Shown here in pieces: positions 45,715 to 54,953 of a stretch of DNA of 64,000 nucleotides (positions are counted from its first letter, which is position 1; every line of letters begins with the position of its first letter). Origin of the DNA: Robertmurraya sp047302285 (GTDB lineage: Bacteria > Bacillota > Bacilli > Bacillales > Cytobacillaceae). Under the pieces are notes generated by a model. The model worked only from the letters and a program-made list of their open reading frames with translations, searched no databases and had not been told where the DNA came from. A program made the position numbers and the translations under genes. The DNA is taken from the NCBI RefSeq assembly GCF_047302285.1, contig NZ_CP154845.1, forward strand, positions 2,790,001-2,854,000. The letters are read 5' to 3'.

Positions 45715-46608
45715 TTACCCCTTTCGTGATTGTAAATCCTCTTTTAACACTCTTGAAAGAACGTTCGCCAATATTTGCCCTGCGCTTCTCGGTGCTACTA
45801 TGCCTGGCAAACTAGGTGCAAGTAGTGCTTTAATCCCTCTTTTTTCCGCATAACGAAAATCGGTTCCTCCAGGCTTTGAAGCTAAATCAATAACCAGTGT
45901 GTGTGGAGGCATTTTCGAAATGACCGATGCTGTCACGACCATGTAAGGAATTGTATTTATACAAATATCAACGTCTTTGACATGTTCTTCGAGATTTTTC
46001 AACTGAAAAGGAGTGAGCGACATTTCTGTAATACGCGCAATATGCTCTGTTTTTCTTGCCCCCACCTTCACATGGGCACCTAAAGCATCAAAGGTTCTCG
46101 CCACAGTCATCCCTACTCTACCAAGTCCAAGTACGAGAACGTTTGAACCGTGAATCGTAAAGTCTGTATGTTGAATGGCCATCATGATCGTACCTTCAAC
46201 CGTTGGGATCGAGTTATAGATAGCGACGTCATCCCTTTGAAAAAGCTGAACAAGGCGGCGATCCGCTTTTTTCGTGATTCCGCTTAAATAGGAATTGGTG
46301 ATTCCTGAATAAACTGTGCAATGTGATGGTGTCTCCAGTAATATCTCTTTTGACAAATATACCTTTTCATTAGAAAAGATCGTATCAACCTGACCATCTA
46401 AACTTGTTCCAGCTACCGGTAGAATTATGGCATCAATATTAGAAAAATCAACTTCGTCCATCTTCTCCTTAACTGCTCCAGTAAACGCATGATCAAGCTG
46501 TTCGAAGCCTATTAGTGAGAGTTTTGCATCAAGCTCAGTTAATCTACGGATAATCTCTAGCTGTCTTGCGTCTCCACCGATGACTGCTAAATGCAATCCT
46601 GTCAGCAT
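45715..46608 (-). CDS. spoVFA: Dipicolinate synthase, subunit A
   Basis: 297 residues as in B. subtilis DpaA; Rossmann nucleotide loop VLVLGLGRVGMTVA (about residue 155). AGGTG lies eight bases before the ATG. A sigma-K-like promoter is about 90 bases upstream, fitting mother-cell expression. Confidence 0.95.
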   Translation of the reverse strand: MLTGLHLAVIGGDARQLEIIRRLTELDAKLSLIGFEQLDHAFTGAVKEKMDEVDFSNIDAIILPVAGTSLDGQVDTIFSNEKVYLSKEILLETPSHCTVYSGITNSYLSGITKKADRRLVQLFQRDDVAIYNSIPTVEGTIMMAIQHTDFTIHGSNVLVLGLGRVGMTVARTFDALGAHVKVGARKTEHIARITEMSLTPFQLKNLEEHVKDVDICINTIPYMVVTASVISKMPPHTLVIDLASKPGGTDFRYAEKRGIKALLAPSLPGIVAPRSAGQILANVLSRVLKEDLQSRKG

Positions 46609-46699
46609 AAAACATTCACCTTCTTTTCCCTGAAATCCTAAGGCAGGAATATAGTTTCTAAATGAAATTACCTTTTCTAAAAAATATCGACTACTTCAA

Positions 46700-46727
46700 C
46701 ATCTTATGTAAAAATGGGATGATCGGT
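46700..46727 (-). promoter_or_regulatory. Sigma-K-like promoter of spoVFA-spoVFB
   Basis: AC (46726-46727), 17 bp, CATAAGATG (46700-46708) on the minus strand; same layout and same final G as the two boxes before cotE. In B. subtilis spoVF is sigma-K dependent. From 46730 to 46950 I see no further feature. Confidence 0.55.
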
Positions 46728-46952
46728 GAGTTATCCGACTAAATCTCTTCTGAATTTAGACATTTAACTGGTGAAATGCCTTATTAGTAAAAATCACTTT
46801 TTCCAAATTGATTTTGTCCTCCTCACCAATCTCTTCGGTGCTCTTTATTTCGATGAGTCTTTTTAATCAACTAATCCGCACTGCGCACGATAAGAAATAA
46901 GACTTTCAAGCTCCCCTCTTACAGAACGGCCGAGTTTACTTTCTGAATTAGG

Positions 46953-47045
46953 AATTCCGGAACTTTTGAGCACAATTCCGGAAAAATAAAATTAATTCCG
47001 GAACTTTGAGCCTTAATTCCGGAACTTTTCCACTTTTTCCGGAAC
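46953..47045. repeat. Five TTCCGGAA palindromes with 20-21 bp period
   Basis: TTCCGG starts at 46955, 46976, 46996, 47017 and 47037, giving steps of 21, 20, 21, 20. All five are followed by AA, making an 8-bp palindrome; four continue as AACTT. Units resemble AATTCCGGAACTTTTGAGC. The array lies between the ymxH terminator and the spoVFA promoter. Confidence 0.85.
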
Positions 47046-47075
47046 TTCGTATAATAATTCCTTAAAACATAAGAA

Positions 47076-47124
47076 AGGGCTGACGTGAAAAAGTCGTGTT
47101 ACCCGACTTTTTCACGTCAGCCCT
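47076..47124 (-). terminator. Terminator of ymxH with 21-bp perfect stem
   Basis: Arms 47076-47096 and 47104-47124 pair perfectly over 21 bp, loop 7; the arm overlaps the ymxH stop. TTTCTTATG follows on the minus strand. Confidence 0.75.
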
Positions 47125-47386
47125 CATCCAAATCATCACCTGGTACATCAATGATAATCATATCTGTGCCGATTTTCTTAATATGGCGCCATGGTACTCG
47201 AACTTCTCCTCCTTGCCGTTTAAACCCAAACCACTTTAATGATGGAATTAGCAATGCTCTTATTTGCCCACTATTCTCATCAATCTCTAAATCCGTCTGT
47301 CCTAACACCCCTAACCGCTCTGCTTTCTTTACGTCGACAATTTCTTTGCCGCTTAATTCACTTAGTCTCAAGACTTCCCCTCCCAT
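47117..47386 (-). CDS. ymxH: YmxH/YlmC-family PRC-barrel protein
   Basis: An 89-residue protein with the sporulation-related YlmC/YmxH pattern RLSELSGKEIVDVKKAERLGVLGQ and VPWRHIKKIGTDMIIID; function unknown. Two starts are possible: ATG at 47386 behind AAGGAGA (10 bases), or TTG at 47371 behind GGGAGGGG (5 bases), which would give the family's usual start at RLSEL. Confidence 0.88.
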   Translation of the reverse strand: MGGEVLRLSELSGKEIVDVKKAERLGVLGQTDLEIDENSGQIRALLIPSLKWFGFKRQGGEVRVPWRHIKKIGTDMIIIDVPGDDLDEG

Positions 47387-47526
47387 TTTCCAACGCTCTC
47401 CTTATATATGTATCAACAGTAGCTTGATTTTAGAATAGGCTCGACCAAAAATTTATGGAATTGCAGGTTATTTCGAATTAATAGCGGGGGATTTAGGTGT
47501 TTATTGCGGATTTGCCAAATTCCATT

Positions 47527-47555
47527 AAAAAACAACCTGCCGACAGCAGGTTGTT
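47527..47555 (-). terminator. Terminator of mlpA
   Basis: A perfect 10-bp stem (47531-47540 with 47546-47555), 5-base loop, and a T6 run on the minus strand. Confidence 0.92.
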
Positions 47556-47560
47556 CATCT

Positions 47561-48796
47561 TTATAAATTCTTCGGAAGTTCTCCCTCTGGACTAATAAGA
47601 GAAACGGAAAATGCATTTGTGAAAATCGTATTGGCTAACTTGTCTACGCCCTCTTTAGAGACCTCATCAATCTCCTGTATAATTTCATCAAGGGTGCGAT
47701 GACGTTTTAATACAAGTTCATTTTTTCCATTACGGCTCATACGACTATTCGTACTTTCTAAGCTTAGCATTAAGCTTCCTTTCAGCTGCTCTTTACAGTT
47801 GTTCAATTCTTTATCTGTAATTCCCTCTGCCTTCAGGTTTGCAAGTGTTTCTTGGATTGTATCAAATAACACATCCAATTGCTTCGCACCTGTTCCTCCA
47901 TAAATGGTTACAATACCACTATCATGGAAAGATGAGTGATAAGAGAAGACAGAATATGCCAGGCCTTTACGTTCACGAACATCTTGAAATAATCGTGAAC
48001 TCATGCTTCCACCGAGAACATTGTTTAAAACAATCAAATTGTATATATCCTCATGTCCTACCTGTAATCCCTCAAATCCAATACATAAATGTGCCTGTTC
48101 AGTCTCTTTTTTGCGGGACATATGATTCAAATGGAACATCGGTTTTGCCTCAGGCTGCTCTTGCTTGCCACCTTCATAGCTACCAAAGTGTTTTTCAACG
48201 TCAGAAATAAAGTCGTCAGAAATATTTCCAGCAATGGAGATGACAACATTTTCAGGAGTATATGTATAATGCATGTATTCTTTCAATGTCTCTCCTGTAA
48301 ATGATGCTAACGTCTCTTCTGTTCCTAAGATAGGATAACCTAATGGATGATTTTCATATACGGCTTTGCTTAGTAAATCATGAACAATGTCGTCAGGTGT
48401 ATCTTCATACATTTTTATTTCTTCGTAGACTACATTCTTTTCTTTTTTAAGCTCTTCTTCATCAAAAGTTGAATGGAAGAACATATCCGCAAGGACATCA
48501 AGGGCAAAATTCGCATGATTGTCTAGCACTTTAGCATAGTAGCAAGTGTATTCCTTTGATGTAAAGGCATTGACCTGACCGCCAATACTATCAAATGATT
48601 CAGCGATTTCACGAGCAGTTCTTGTCTTCGTTCCTTTAAAAAACATATGCTCAAGAAAATGGGAAATTCCGTTATTTTCCGGATTCTCATTACGTGAACC
48701 AGTTCCAATCCAAACTCCAATTGCAACTGAACGAACAGTAGGTATATTTTCTAGTACGATTCTTACTCCATTTTGACAAGTATATCTCTTAATCAC
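47561..48796 (-). CDS. mlpA: M16-family zinc peptidase MlpA (YmxG)
   Basis: 411-residue processing-protease-like enzyme with the full HxxEH in ISHFLEHMFFKGT (about residue 48) and the third ligand in EEIKMYED. Unlike ymfF/ymfH it stands alone, and probably acts as a homodimer. B. subtilis MlpA is reported to affect extracellular protease levels; substrate unclear. Confidence 0.93.
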   Translation of the reverse strand: MIKRYTCQNGVRIVLENIPTVRSVAIGVWIGTGSRNENPENNGISHFLEHMFFKGTKTRTAREIAESFDSIGGQVNAFTSKEYTCYYAKVLDNHANFALDVLADMFFHSTFDEEELKKEKNVVYEEIKMYEDTPDDIVHDLLSKAVYENHPLGYPILGTEETLASFTGETLKEYMHYTYTPENVVISIAGNISDDFISDVEKHFGSYEGGKQEQPEAKPMFHLNHMSRKKETEQAHLCIGFEGLQVGHEDIYNLIVLNNVLGGSMSSRLFQDVRERKGLAYSVFSYHSSFHDSGIVTIYGGTGAKQLDVLFDTIQETLANLKAEGITDKELNNCKEQLKGSLMLSLESTNSRMSRNGKNELVLKRHRTLDEIIQEIDEVSKEGVDKLANTIFTNAFSVSLISPEGELPKNL

Positions 48797-48904
48797 GCAA
48801 ATTCCTCCTGTTTGAAAACATGATGCTAATACATATCTCCATCGTTTCTTATTTATTAGCTTGTCTATTTATTCCCTCTTTTATCCAATTCAACATTGGA
48901 ATGG

Positions 48905-49843
48905 TTATCTCTCTTCGCTTAACAGCTCCGAAACCGTATTGATTTCTAAATCCTTACCCTTAATTTCTTTGATTAATTGATCAAGAGCTTTTGCAGTTGA
49001 ATCGGTCGGATGCATTAAGACCATTGCTCCATTATGGATCTTACTGATTACCCGATTGATCAGAACTTCAGGTGCAGGCTTTTGCCAATCGATTGTATCG
49101 ACACTCCATAAGACGGTCCCCATATTTACTTCAGCGGCAATTTTCACCACTTCGTCACGGAAACTTCCACTTGGAGGTGCAAGCCACATTGGTACCTTTT
49201 CCGTCGTTGCTTTAATGACATCATTCGTCTTTTGGATTTCCTGTCTAATCATCCCTGCCGATATTCTTTTCATATCAGGATGAGTGTAAGAATGGTTCCC
49301 CACCTCATGACCAGCAGAAGAAATCATTTTAGCAAGGTCTGGATGATTTTTTACCCATCTTCCTTCTAAAAAGAAGGTGGCGTGAACATTATGCTCTTTC
49401 AAGGTCGCAAGGATGGGGGCAAGATATTCATTGCCCCAAGCCACATTAATGATGAAACTGACCATCGGTTTTTCCGGATTTCCTTTATAAATGGGATTAG
49501 GAGCGAGATCCTTGAGATGGACCTTCGGCTCAACTTGCGCGAACACAAGTTTTTCCTTTTTAAATATCCCATCGTTCTTCATTTTTTCAAAGGAAGCATC
49601 AACATCAACCTTTAAACCATTTATCCCAGGAATTGCCTTCCAGACGGGATCAATTTTTGCATCTATAGGAGCAACTTCATATTCTTTCGCCTTTGAGCGA
49701 ATCTCATCGTATAAAGGATCAACCTTTTTACTAACAAAAGTACTATCTCCCTTTAATTTAACTAAATATTGATCAGTGAATGAGTTATTGACAATAAGAG
49801 TCCCGAGTAAAACAATCATAGCAATAAATACCAGCTTTTTCAT
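48905..49843 (-). CDS. ylxY: Polysaccharide-deacetylase-like protein YlxY
   Basis: 312-residue exported or membrane-anchored protein (N-terminal span about 3-20). The NodB fold is seen from about residue 127. However, the usual first motif TFDDG is NVAWGNE, so the catalytic Asp and metal-binding Asp are missing, while the HSYTH pair stays. This equals the YlxY family next to pnp. Enzymatic activity is doubtful. GGAGG lies eight bases before the ATG and partly within a hairpin. Confidence 0.92.
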   Translation of the reverse strand: MKKLVFIAMIVLLGTLIVNNSFTDQYLVKLKGDSTFVSKKVDPLYDEIRSKAKEYEVAPIDAKIDPVWKAIPGINGLKVDVDASFEKMKNDGIFKKEKLVFAQVEPKVHLKDLAPNPIYKGNPEKPMVSFIINVAWGNEYLAPILATLKEHNVHATFFLEGRWVKNHPDLAKMISSAGHEVGNHSYTHPDMKRISAGMIRQEIQKTNDVIKATTEKVPMWLAPPSGSFRDEVVKIAAEVNMGTVLWSVDTIDWQKPAPEVLINRVISKIHNGAMVLMHPTDSTAKALDQLIKEIKGKDLEINTVSELLSEER

Positions 49844-49854
49844 CCCATAAGCCT

Positions 49855-49882
49855 CCTTCCTTACAAATTATGAGAAGGAAGG
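49855..49882 (-). promoter_or_regulatory. Hairpin overlapping the ylxY ribosome site
   Basis: CCTTCCTT and AAGGAAGG arms (49875-49882 with 49855-49862) form a perfect 8-bp stem. The 3' arm on the minus strand runs into the GGAGG of ylxY (49852-49856), so the stem could hold the site closed. Confidence 0.4.
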
Positions 49883-49932
49883 ACAAGGTAGAACTAGCAG
49901 TTCTCACTTACTCTAGACAATTTAACCACAAT

Positions 49933-49959
49933 AAAAAGCCAGGGCTTCCCCTGACTTTT
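49933..49959 (-). terminator. Terminator of pnp
   Basis: A 10-bp stem (49935-49944 with 49949-49958, one G-T pair), small loop and T5 on the minus strand. Confidence 0.85.
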
Positions 49960-50005
49960 CAAGTAAGCATAGGAGCACTTGTGTCTATACTCGTGAGTGA
50001 AACAC

Positions 50006-52126
50006 TTACTTCTGTGCTTGTTCCTTTTGCTCTCGTTGCTCTTTTAGAACAGCTTTTCTGGATAAGTTGACACGACCTTGTTTATCAATTTCCGTTACCT
50101 TTACAAGTACTTCATCGCCAATTGATAATACGTCCTCTACTTTGCCAACACGCTCTTCTGCTAATTCTGAAATATGAACTAAGCCATCCTTACCGTTAAA
50201 GATTTCAACAAATGCACCAAATTTTTCAATTCGTTTAACTTTTCCTAAGTACATTTGGCCAACTTCCACTTCACGTACGATGTCTTCTATAATTTTTTTC
50301 GCTTTTTGATTCATTTCCTCATTGGTAGATGAAATGAATACTGTGCCATCTTGTTCAATATCAATCTTAACATTTGTTTCTTCAATAATTTTGTTGATTT
50401 GCTTACCACTTGGCCCAATAACATCGCGGATCTTATCTGGATTAATGTGCATTGTTAAGATTTTTGGTGCATATTGAGAAAGTTGGTTATTTGGCTCGGA
50501 AATCGTAGCAAGCATTGATTCAAGAATTTGCATACGACCTTTTTTCGCTTGTTGCAGTGCTTCTTCCAAAATTTCACGAGACAATCCTTCAATTTTGATA
50601 TCCATTTGAAGAGCGGTTACCCCTTTAGAGGTACCTGCAACTTTAAAATCCATATCTCCTAGATGGTCTTCCATCCCTTGAATATCGGTTAAAACAGTAT
50701 AATGTTCTCCAGATTTTACAAGTCCCATTGCAATCCCAGCAACAGGTGCCTTAATTGGTACACCAGCGTCCATCATGGCTAATGTACTTGCACAAATACT
50801 TGCCTGAGAAGTTGAACCGTTTGATTCTAATACTTCAGAAACGAGACGGATTGTATATGGGAAATCACTTTCAGATGGGATAATCGGCTCAAGAGCACGC
50901 TCACCAAGGGCACCATGTCCAATTTCACGACGACCTGGTCCTCTAATTGGTCCTGTTTCCCCGACACTGAAGCTTGGGAAGTTATAATGATGCATGAAGC
51001 GTTTTTCTTCTTCGATTCCTAAACCGTCTAAAATCTGAACATCCCCTAATGCACCAAGCGTACAAATACTTAATGCTTGCGTTTGTCCACGAGTAAATAA
51101 TCCAGAACCATGCGTACGAGGAAGAAGTCCTACTTCAGAAGATAATGGACGAATTTCATCAGGATTTCGACCATCAGGACGTACTTTTTCTTCAGTAATT
51201 AAACGGCGTACTTCACCTTTTACAAGTTTGTCTAGAATTTGCTTCACTTGCTTCAGGTCATCAGCATCCGCTTCTTGCTCTTCATATTTTGCAATTACTC
51301 TATCTTTAACTGCCTTAATGGCATCTTCACGTGCATGCTTTTCCTGTACTTGAATGGCTTCGATCATTTCTTTTTCACAAGCTTCACGAATTTCTGCTTC
51401 TAATTGTTCGTCCACATTGAAAAGGATGACTTCCGTTTTCTCCTTGCCAACCTTTGCGACAATTTCTTCTTGAAAGGCAATTAAACGTTTGATTTCTTCA
51501 TGACCAAACATGATTGCTTCAAGCATTGTTTCTTCTGGTACTTCATCGGCACCAGCTTCAACCATATTAATGGCATCTTTTGTACCTGCAACAACTAAAT
51601 GGATATCACTCTTTTCCATTTGTTCTACATTTGGATTGATGACAAAGTTACCATCGATTCGTCCTATCGTAACTCCCGCAATAGGTCCCTCAAATGGAAT
51701 ATCTGAAATCGATAAAGCAAGAGAAGAGCCAAACATCGCAGCCATTTCAGATGAGCAATCTTGATCAACGCTCATCACAATGCTGATCACTTGGACTTCA
51801 TTTCTAAAACCATCTGCAAACAAAGGACGAATTGGACGATCGATCAAGCGGCTCGCCAATATCGCTTTTTCACTTGGACGACCTTCACGCTTAATAAAAC
51901 CACCTGGAATTTTCCCGACCGCATATAATCTTTCCTCATAATTGACTGTCAACGGAAAGAAATCAAGCTTTTTCGGTTCTTTTGAAGCAGTTGCATTACT
52001 TAATACAGCAGTATCTCCATATCGGATTAGTGCTGAGCCATTAGCTTGTTTTGCTAATTGTCCGATTTCAACGGTTAGTGGCCGGCCAGCCCACTCTATG
52101 GAAAAGATTTGCTTTTCTTGTCCCAT
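50006..52126 (-). CDS. pnp: Polyribonucleotide nucleotidyltransferase
   Basis: 3'-5' phosphorolytic exoribonuclease, main RNA-decay exonuclease. 706 residues: two RNase PH domains (about 1-140 and 310-540) joined by a helical part, a KH domain (IRDVIGPSGKQINKIIEET, about 560-575) and an S1 domain (VGQMYLGKVKRIEKFGAFVEI, about 620-690). Active-site stretch FMHHYNFPSFSVGETG is present. Follows rpsO with a terminator in between. Confidence 0.97.
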   Translation of the reverse strand: MGQEKQIFSIEWAGRPLTVEIGQLAKQANGSALIRYGDTAVLSNATASKEPKKLDFFPLTVNYEERLYAVGKIPGGFIKREGRPSEKAILASRLIDRPIRPLFADGFRNEVQVISIVMSVDQDCSSEMAAMFGSSLALSISDIPFEGPIAGVTIGRIDGNFVINPNVEQMEKSDIHLVVAGTKDAINMVEAGADEVPEETMLEAIMFGHEEIKRLIAFQEEIVAKVGKEKTEVILFNVDEQLEAEIREACEKEMIEAIQVQEKHAREDAIKAVKDRVIAKYEEQEADADDLKQVKQILDKLVKGEVRRLITEEKVRPDGRNPDEIRPLSSEVGLLPRTHGSGLFTRGQTQALSICTLGALGDVQILDGLGIEEEKRFMHHYNFPSFSVGETGPIRGPGRREIGHGALGERALEPIIPSESDFPYTIRLVSEVLESNGSTSQASICASTLAMMDAGVPIKAPVAGIAMGLVKSGEHYTVLTDIQGMEDHLGDMDFKVAGTSKGVTALQMDIKIEGLSREILEEALQQAKKGRMQILESMLATISEPNNQLSQYAPKILTMHINPDKIRDVIGPSGKQINKIIEETNVKIDIEQDGTVFISSTNEEMNQKAKKIIEDIVREVEVGQMYLGKVKRIEKFGAFVEIFNGKDGLVHISELAEERVGKVEDVLSIGDEVLVKVTEIDKQGRVNLSRKAVLKEQREQKEQAQK

Positions 52127-52435
52127 TCTTTTAAAAACCCCTCTCTTACTAACACTCCTGGGAGATTTAGCTTATTCATTAGTTCTACTTTATTCATCAA
52201 TAATATATTCTATCTTAAACTTCATCTCATTACTCTTGAAAGCATGAAAATGACGGTAAGTATACATTTGTTGTGTGAATTATTTAGCATATATGATTCC
52301 ATAGTATTTCAAAAAAGGCGCTCTCCGCTTTATTCTATCCAGCTCCGAGTGCAATTCACTTTTCTTATATTATGTACATCTTTTTATGGACTTAAAATAC
52401 GAGTTTATGTATTATTTTTCCAGTTATTTATGCTA
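52127..52435 (-). other. pnp leader and intergenic region
   Basis: About 310 bp between pnp and the rpsO terminator. GAGAGGGG near 52140 serves as ribosome site. A/T-rich; I see no clear promoter pair and no strong hairpin. In other bacteria pnp leaders are targets of autoregulation; nothing here proves it. Confidence 0.35.
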
Positions 52436-52466
52436 ACAAAAAAGCGGGAAGAATCCCGCTTTTGTT
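52436..52466 (-). terminator. Terminator of rpsO
   Basis: A 9-bp GC-rich stem (52441-52449 with 52454-52462), extended by A/T pairs, with a T6 run on the minus strand. Confidence 0.92.
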
Positions 52467-52477
52467 AACATCAGTTC

Positions 52478-52747
52478 TTATCGACGTAAACCAAGTCTGT
52501 TGATTAACTCACGGTAACGTTGAACGTCTTTGTTACGAAGATAAGTTAATAGGTTACGACGTCTACCTACCATTTTCAAAAGACCGCGACGTGAGTGGTG
52601 ATCTTTCTTATGAGTACGTAAGTGACCATTTAAATTGTTGATCTCTTCTGTAAGGACAGCGATTTGAACTTCTGGTGAACCAGTATCGTTCTCGTGTGTT
52701 TTGAACTCATTGATAAGTTCATTCTTACGTTCTTTTGTGATTGCCAT
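52478..52747 (-). CDS. rpsO: Ribosomal protein S15
   Basis: 89-residue 30S protein binding the 16S rRNA three-way junction. Sequence MAITKERKNELINEFKTHENDTGSPEVQ and HSRRGLLKMVGRRRNLL are diagnostic. GGAGGTG lies six bases before the ATG at 52747; an in-frame GTG within that site is not the start. Confidence 0.98.
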   Translation of the reverse strand: MAITKERKNELINEFKTHENDTGSPEVQIAVLTEEINNLNGHLRTHKKDHHSRRGLLKMVGRRRNLLTYLRNKDVQRYRELINRLGLRR

Positions 52748-52756
52748 CCGTTTCAC

Positions 52757-52822
52757 CTCCTAAATAGTTAATCCCCGAATGCTTCAGCAAGCGTCGGTGA
52801 CTCGACTTGCCAAGCAAAGGTT
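52757..52822 (-). promoter_or_regulatory. rpsO leader, probable S15 autoregulatory RNA
   Basis: The leader folds into hairpins, e.g. CAAG-TCG pairing with CGA-CTTG around AGTCAC, and GCTT/AAGC just after, right before GGAGGTG. Firmicute rpsO leaders of this type bind S15 to limit translation. Assigned from position and general likeness. Confidence 0.5.
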
Positions 52823-52878
52823 CATTATTGATATGTGAGTCCATCCATATTTACATACGAAATGAATTCACGTTAATT

Positions 52879-52907
52879 AGAATACTACTTTTTGTGACAA
52901 AAAGCAA
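52879..52907 (-). promoter_or_regulatory. Candidate rpsO promoter
   Basis: TTGCTT (52902-52907) and TATTCT (52879-52884) on the minus strand, 17 bp apart. Confidence 0.4.
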
Positions 52908-52947
52908 GTGTAAACAATATATTTCGCATACTTCACACAACGTATAT

Positions 52948-53892
52948 TTATATATTACGAAAATAATCGAGCGTACTCAACTTGTCTTTTTCAATTTGTT
53001 GTACAAGCTCCTCGATCCCATTGAATTTCTTTTCTGCTCTGATTCTCTTATGCCATTCAATCACGACTTCATAACCATAAATATCCTGTTCAAAATCAAA
53101 AATATGAACTTCAACAGACGGCTTCGGAGCCTGAGTTTCGTTGAAGGTTGGCTTATAGCCAATATTACAAACTCCTTCGTACCACGTACCAGCAACAAGA
53201 ATCTTCACTGCGTAAACACCGGTGGGTGGAATAAAAAACGAGTCATTGACATCTGTATTCGCTGTTGGGAACCCGATCGTTCTTCCTCTTTTATCACCAT
53301 CAATGACAATTCCACTCGTTGAATAAAAGCGGCCCAACAAGTCCGGCAACCTTTCCATATTCCCTTCTCGTATATGTTTACGGATCAAGGTCGAACTTAT
53401 TTTTTCAGTTCCATTCGTAAGTTTTGGAACGGTTGTAAAATCAAATTTACCACGCGAATGGAACTGAATTGTCTCCATTGTTCCCTTACCCATTCTGCCG
53501 TAACTATAATCAAAACCAGCTACGACATGAATCACATTTAAACCAATGACATATTGATCAACAAATTCCTGTGGAAGAAGATTTGCGAATTCACTTGTAA
53601 AGTGAACAACAAACAAATAATCAACGTTAAGTTGCTCTATTAATCTTGCCTTCTCTTTTAGCGGAGTGATATACTCCACATGCTGTACATCTCGACGTAA
53701 AACGACTGATGGATGAGGATCAAAAGTCATGACACCAACCTTGCAATTTTTCTCCTTCGCCATTTCCGATGCCGTACCTATCACTTTTTGGTGCCCTAAA
53801 TGAACACCATCAAAAAAACCTAATGCCATCGTCATTGGCATAAATTGTTCGGGTTTGAATTCATGAGGATGATGAATATGAATAACTTCCAC
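52948..53892 (-). CDS. ribF: Bifunctional riboflavin kinase/FMN adenylyltransferase
   Basis: Makes FMN and FAD. 314 residues: nucleotidyltransferase half with GFFDGVHLGHQKVI (about 26-39) and STLIRKHIREG, and flavokinase half from about 185 with GRTIGFPTANTD. B. subtilis name ribC. Lies between truB and rpsO as usual. Confidence 0.96.
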   Translation of the reverse strand: MEVIHIHHPHEFKPEQFMPMTMALGFFDGVHLGHQKVIGTASEMAKEKNCKVGVMTFDPHPSVVLRRDVQHVEYITPLKEKARLIEQLNVDYLFVVHFTSEFANLLPQEFVDQYVIGLNVIHVVAGFDYSYGRMGKGTMETIQFHSRGKFDFTTVPKLTNGTEKISSTLIRKHIREGNMERLPDLLGRFYSTSGIVIDGDKRGRTIGFPTANTDVNDSFFIPPTGVYAVKILVAGTWYEGVCNIGYKPTFNETQAPKPSVEVHIFDFEQDIYGYEVVIEWHKRIRAEKKFNGIEELVQQIEKDKLSTLDYFRNI

Positions 53893-53937
53893 TTAGTTTC
53901 CCACCTATTTCTTATCAACAGAAAATTCTCGCATCGT

Positions 53938-54849
53938 CTATATTTTTAATACTTTCTTCGGCTTCATTATACCTTCTTTATGAGGGTGTGCCTCATAAAT
54001 AGCCAATGCTAATCCATCTCCATCTTCCACGACAATCGGTCCTTTCTCATTTAGAAAGGCTTCTGGAATTGGAAGGACAGCACCGTTTTTTACTTTCTCA
54101 CCTAATTTATCATTTATTTGATATTTCGGCAAATAATATAATGCCGCTTCAATCGGTCTCAGCACCTCATCCATACTGCCCTTCTCCACTAATTCTTCCA
54201 CATCTGAAAAAGTAAGGCAATCTTCTAAAGAAAAGCTTGCAGACTTGATACGAGTTAACTGTGACATATGTGCTGGATATCCAAGCATTTCTCCAATCAT
54301 GACAGCAAGCGTGCGAATATATGTCCCTTTACTACACGAAACTTGAAAGCGAAAGCGAATGACATCTCCTTCAAATTGCTCTCTTTCGTCAAGTAGTTCG
54401 ATTGAATATATGGTTACCTTTCTTGATGGCCGTTCTACTTCCAGACCTTGCCTCGCGTACTCATATAATCTCTTTCCATTAACTTTTACTGCTGAAAACA
54501 TAGGGGGAGTTTGTGTAATTTCACCCGATAGATTGGCTAGGACAGATAGAATTTCATCTCTAGAATAAGATTTTTTTTCTAAGTTTTCCTCTACGATATC
54601 TCCACCCGCATCCTCTGTCGTTGTTGAAAAACCAACTGTCACTTCTCCTACATACGTTTTCCCTGCACCCGTTATGTACTCAGCTACCTTTGTTGCACGC
54701 CCTATGCAAATCGGTAAAACACCATCCACCTCTGGATCTAATGTTCCAGTATGTCCAATTCTTTTCATCCGCAAAATTTTCCGCAGCTTGAAGACACAAT
54801 CATGGGATGTCATTCCTTTCGGTTTATACAGCGGCAATATTCCTTCCAT
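53938..54849 (-). CDS. truB: tRNA pseudouridine55 synthase
   Basis: 303 residues; catalytic Asp in GHTGTLDPEVDGVLPI (about residue 39), plus YEYARQG and KVNGKRLY motifs and a C-terminal PUA-like part. Modifies U55 in the T loop. Confidence 0.96.
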   Translation of the reverse strand: MEGILPLYKPKGMTSHDCVFKLRKILRMKRIGHTGTLDPEVDGVLPICIGRATKVAEYITGAGKTYVGEVTVGFSTTTEDAGGDIVEENLEKKSYSRDEILSVLANLSGEITQTPPMFSAVKVNGKRLYEYARQGLEVERPSRKVTIYSIELLDEREQFEGDVIRFRFQVSCSKGTYIRTLAVMIGEMLGYPAHMSQLTRIKSASFSLEDCLTFSDVEELVEKGSMDEVLRPIEAALYYLPKYQINDKLGEKVKNGAVLPIPEAFLNEKGPIVVEDGDGLALAIYEAHPHKEGIMKPKKVLKI

Positions 54850-54874
54850 TCCTCGACCTCCGTGTTTGATTCAT

Positions 54875-54902
54875 TAGAAAAGGGATAGACATTCCCGTCT
54901 AT
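54875..54902 (-). terminator. Terminator between rbfA and truB
   Basis: A perfect 9-bp stem (54879-54887 with 54894-54902) with TTTT on the minus strand. It may reduce read-through from the nusA-infB operon into truB. Confidence 0.75.
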
Positions 54903-54953
54903 CCCTCCACCAACTTTTAAAAGCCTTCCATCTAATATTGGAAAAGCACTATC

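Noticed and set aside
46953..47045. CRISPR array
   Set aside because: The repeated unit is only 8-14 bp, spacers are about 6-12 bp and alike, and no cas genes are near.
52314..52340. Terminator in the pnp leader (T6 run after GCG/CGC)
   Set aside because: Stem is only three GC pairs; too weak to support.
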